A stretch of DNA of 5,640 nucleotides from NCBI GenBank assembly GCA_022777455.1, contig JALFGI010000245.1:1-5640 (forward strand), given 5' to 3'. Of this stretch, positions 4,896 through 5,640 are shown one piece after another (the first letter of the stretch is position 1; each line of letters opens with the position of its first letter). The translations under genes were made by a program, and so were the position numbers. Below the pieces are notes generated by a model. That model saw nothing but the letters and a program-made list of their open reading frames with translations. It searched no databases and had not been told where the DNA came from. This stretch comes from Clostridiales bacterium (GTDB lineage: Bacteria; Bacillota_A; Clostridia; Oscillospirales; Oscillospiraceae).

Positions 4896-5627
4896 ATGGA
4901 TGTGAAAATGGAGCAGCGGGTGAAGAAATACTGGACACAGCGTTCCCACGATTTTGGAACCGTGCGAAAGAACGAGCTGGAAAACGAAATGGGGCAAAGG
5001 TGGCTCCATGAGATCCAGCGGTTCCTTCCGGAGGGGAGAAAGCTGGACATTCTGGATGTGGGCACCGGCACCGGCTTCTTCGCGATTCTTTTGGCGGAAA
5101 AAGGACATCGGGTAGAGGGCATCGACCTGACCCCCGCCATGCTGGAGGAAGCCCGGACTCTGGCGAAGCAGCGGAATCTGGAGATCACTTTCCAGGAGAT
5201 GGATGCGCAAAAGCTGGATTACCCGGATGAGGTCTTTGACGTAGTCATCAGCCGGAATCTCACATGGACGCTGCCAGACCCGGAGAGCGCCTATGCCGAG
5301 TGGTTCCGGGTGCTGAAGCCCGGCGGAGTTCTTCTGAATTTTGATGCGGACTATGCTTCCCATGTGCGCAGCCACAGCACCCAGAACCGCAAGGTCGCCC
5401 CGGACAGCCCCTATGGTCATGTGGGCATGACGGATGCACTGCAACAGGAGAACGACGCGATTACCCTTTCTATGGACATAGGGCAGACCCGCCCGGAATG
5501 GGACGGGGAGGTTTTGACCCGTGTGGGCTTTCAAAGCTGTCAAACGGATACGCAGGTTGGGAAACGTCTTCTGGGCGATTTGGACTTGACTACCGCGCCC
5601 ATGTTCGGCATCTTCGCCAGAAAATAA
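4896..5627 (+). CDS. Class I SAM-dependent methyltransferase
   Basis: A 243-residue cytoplasmic methyltransferase of the UbiE-like Rossmann class. Motif I LDVGTGTGF is at 53-61, the ribose-binding acidic residue is Asp77 in GIDLTP, MDAQKL lies at 102-107, and the post-motif FDVVISRNLTWTLPDPESAYAEWFRVLKPGG spans 114-144 with NFDADY after it. I recall close relatives sharing the RNLTWTLP stretch in Clostridia, often annotated only as methyltransferases and often near FecCD-type importers; this is memory, not a search. The start at 4896 is 4 bp after the hydrolase stop and follows AGGAAGGA at 4881-4888. An alternative Met at 4908 is less well placed. It is co-transcribed with the hydrolase under the putative metal-responsive promoter. 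Unlike the methyltransferase at 2451 it has no His-rich tail. The methyl acceptor is unknown and could be a small molecule. Confidence 0.93.
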   Translation: MDVKMEQRVKKYWTQRSHDFGTVRKNELENEMGQRWLHEIQRFLPEGRKLDILDVGTGTGFFAILLAEKGHRVEGIDLTPAMLEEARTLAKQRNLEITFQEMDAQKLDYPDEVFDVVISRNLTWTLPDPESAYAEWFRVLKPGGVLLNFDADYASHVRSHSTQNRKVAPDSPYGHVGMTDALQQENDAITLSMDIGQTRPEWDGEVLTRVGFQSCQTDTQVGKRLLGDLDLTTAPMFGIFARK

Positions 5628-5640
5628 TGGGTCAATGAAA

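Noticed and set aside
5627..5640. Start of another gene at the window end (ATG at 5627 or 5635)
   Set aside because: ATG 5627 meets a stop after three codons. ATG 5635 has no visible ribosome site and too little sequence follows to judge.

Overview
All seven genes in this 5.6 kb window lie on the + strand and are tightly packed. The strong AGGAGG-type ribosome sites, the lipoprotein leader and Thr/Ser/Glu-rich linker on the binding protein, the moderate GC content and the gene families all suggest an anaerobic Firmicute of the class Clostridia, plausibly a gut Oscillospiraceae/Ruminococcaceae-like organism. This placement is an inference from style, not from a marker gene.

Region 1 (1-2346) is the end of an iron-complex-type (FecCD/BtuC class) ABC import operon. 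It holds the C-terminal 130 residues of the permease, then an ATPase overlapping it by 7 bp, then a surface substrate-binding protein overlapping the ATPase by 11 bp. A 12-bp perfect hairpin at 2360-2389 probably ends the unit. The upstream promoter is outside the window.

Region 2 (2398-3399) is a single-gene unit with its own likely promoter and terminator. It encodes a class I SAM-dependent methyltransferase fused to a histidine-rich segment (nine His in 26 residues) and a C-terminal helical domain.

Region 3 (3411-5627) appears to be a small regulon of a CsoR/RcnR-family metal-sensing repressor. The repressor gene (3498-3815) and the next gene pair (an M14-type zinc deacylase/carboxypeptidase, 3956-4891, and a second class I methyltransferase, 4896-5627) are each preceded by the same 19-bp element, CATCCCCCCAGGGGGCTTC. 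Each copy sits at the same distance from a -35/-10 pair with a 17-bp spacer. The C-tract/G-tract core matches the kind of operator this repressor family binds, so I read these as two operators of the adjacent repressor. A 13-bp perfect hairpin lies in the leader of the second transcript.

Taken together, the window links a metal-chelate-type importer, two methyltransferases (one carrying a metal-binding tail), an acyl/peptide hydrolase and a metal-sensing repressor with an unusual ligand set (His-rich N terminus, Cys52, His77, but Ser81 where Cys or His is usual). My working hypothesis is a metal or metal-chelate acquisition and processing locus for a metal other than Cu(I), such as Ni, Co or Zn. 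The substrate, the methyl acceptor and the metal cannot be determined from the sequence. No stretch longer than 300 bases lacks a gene.
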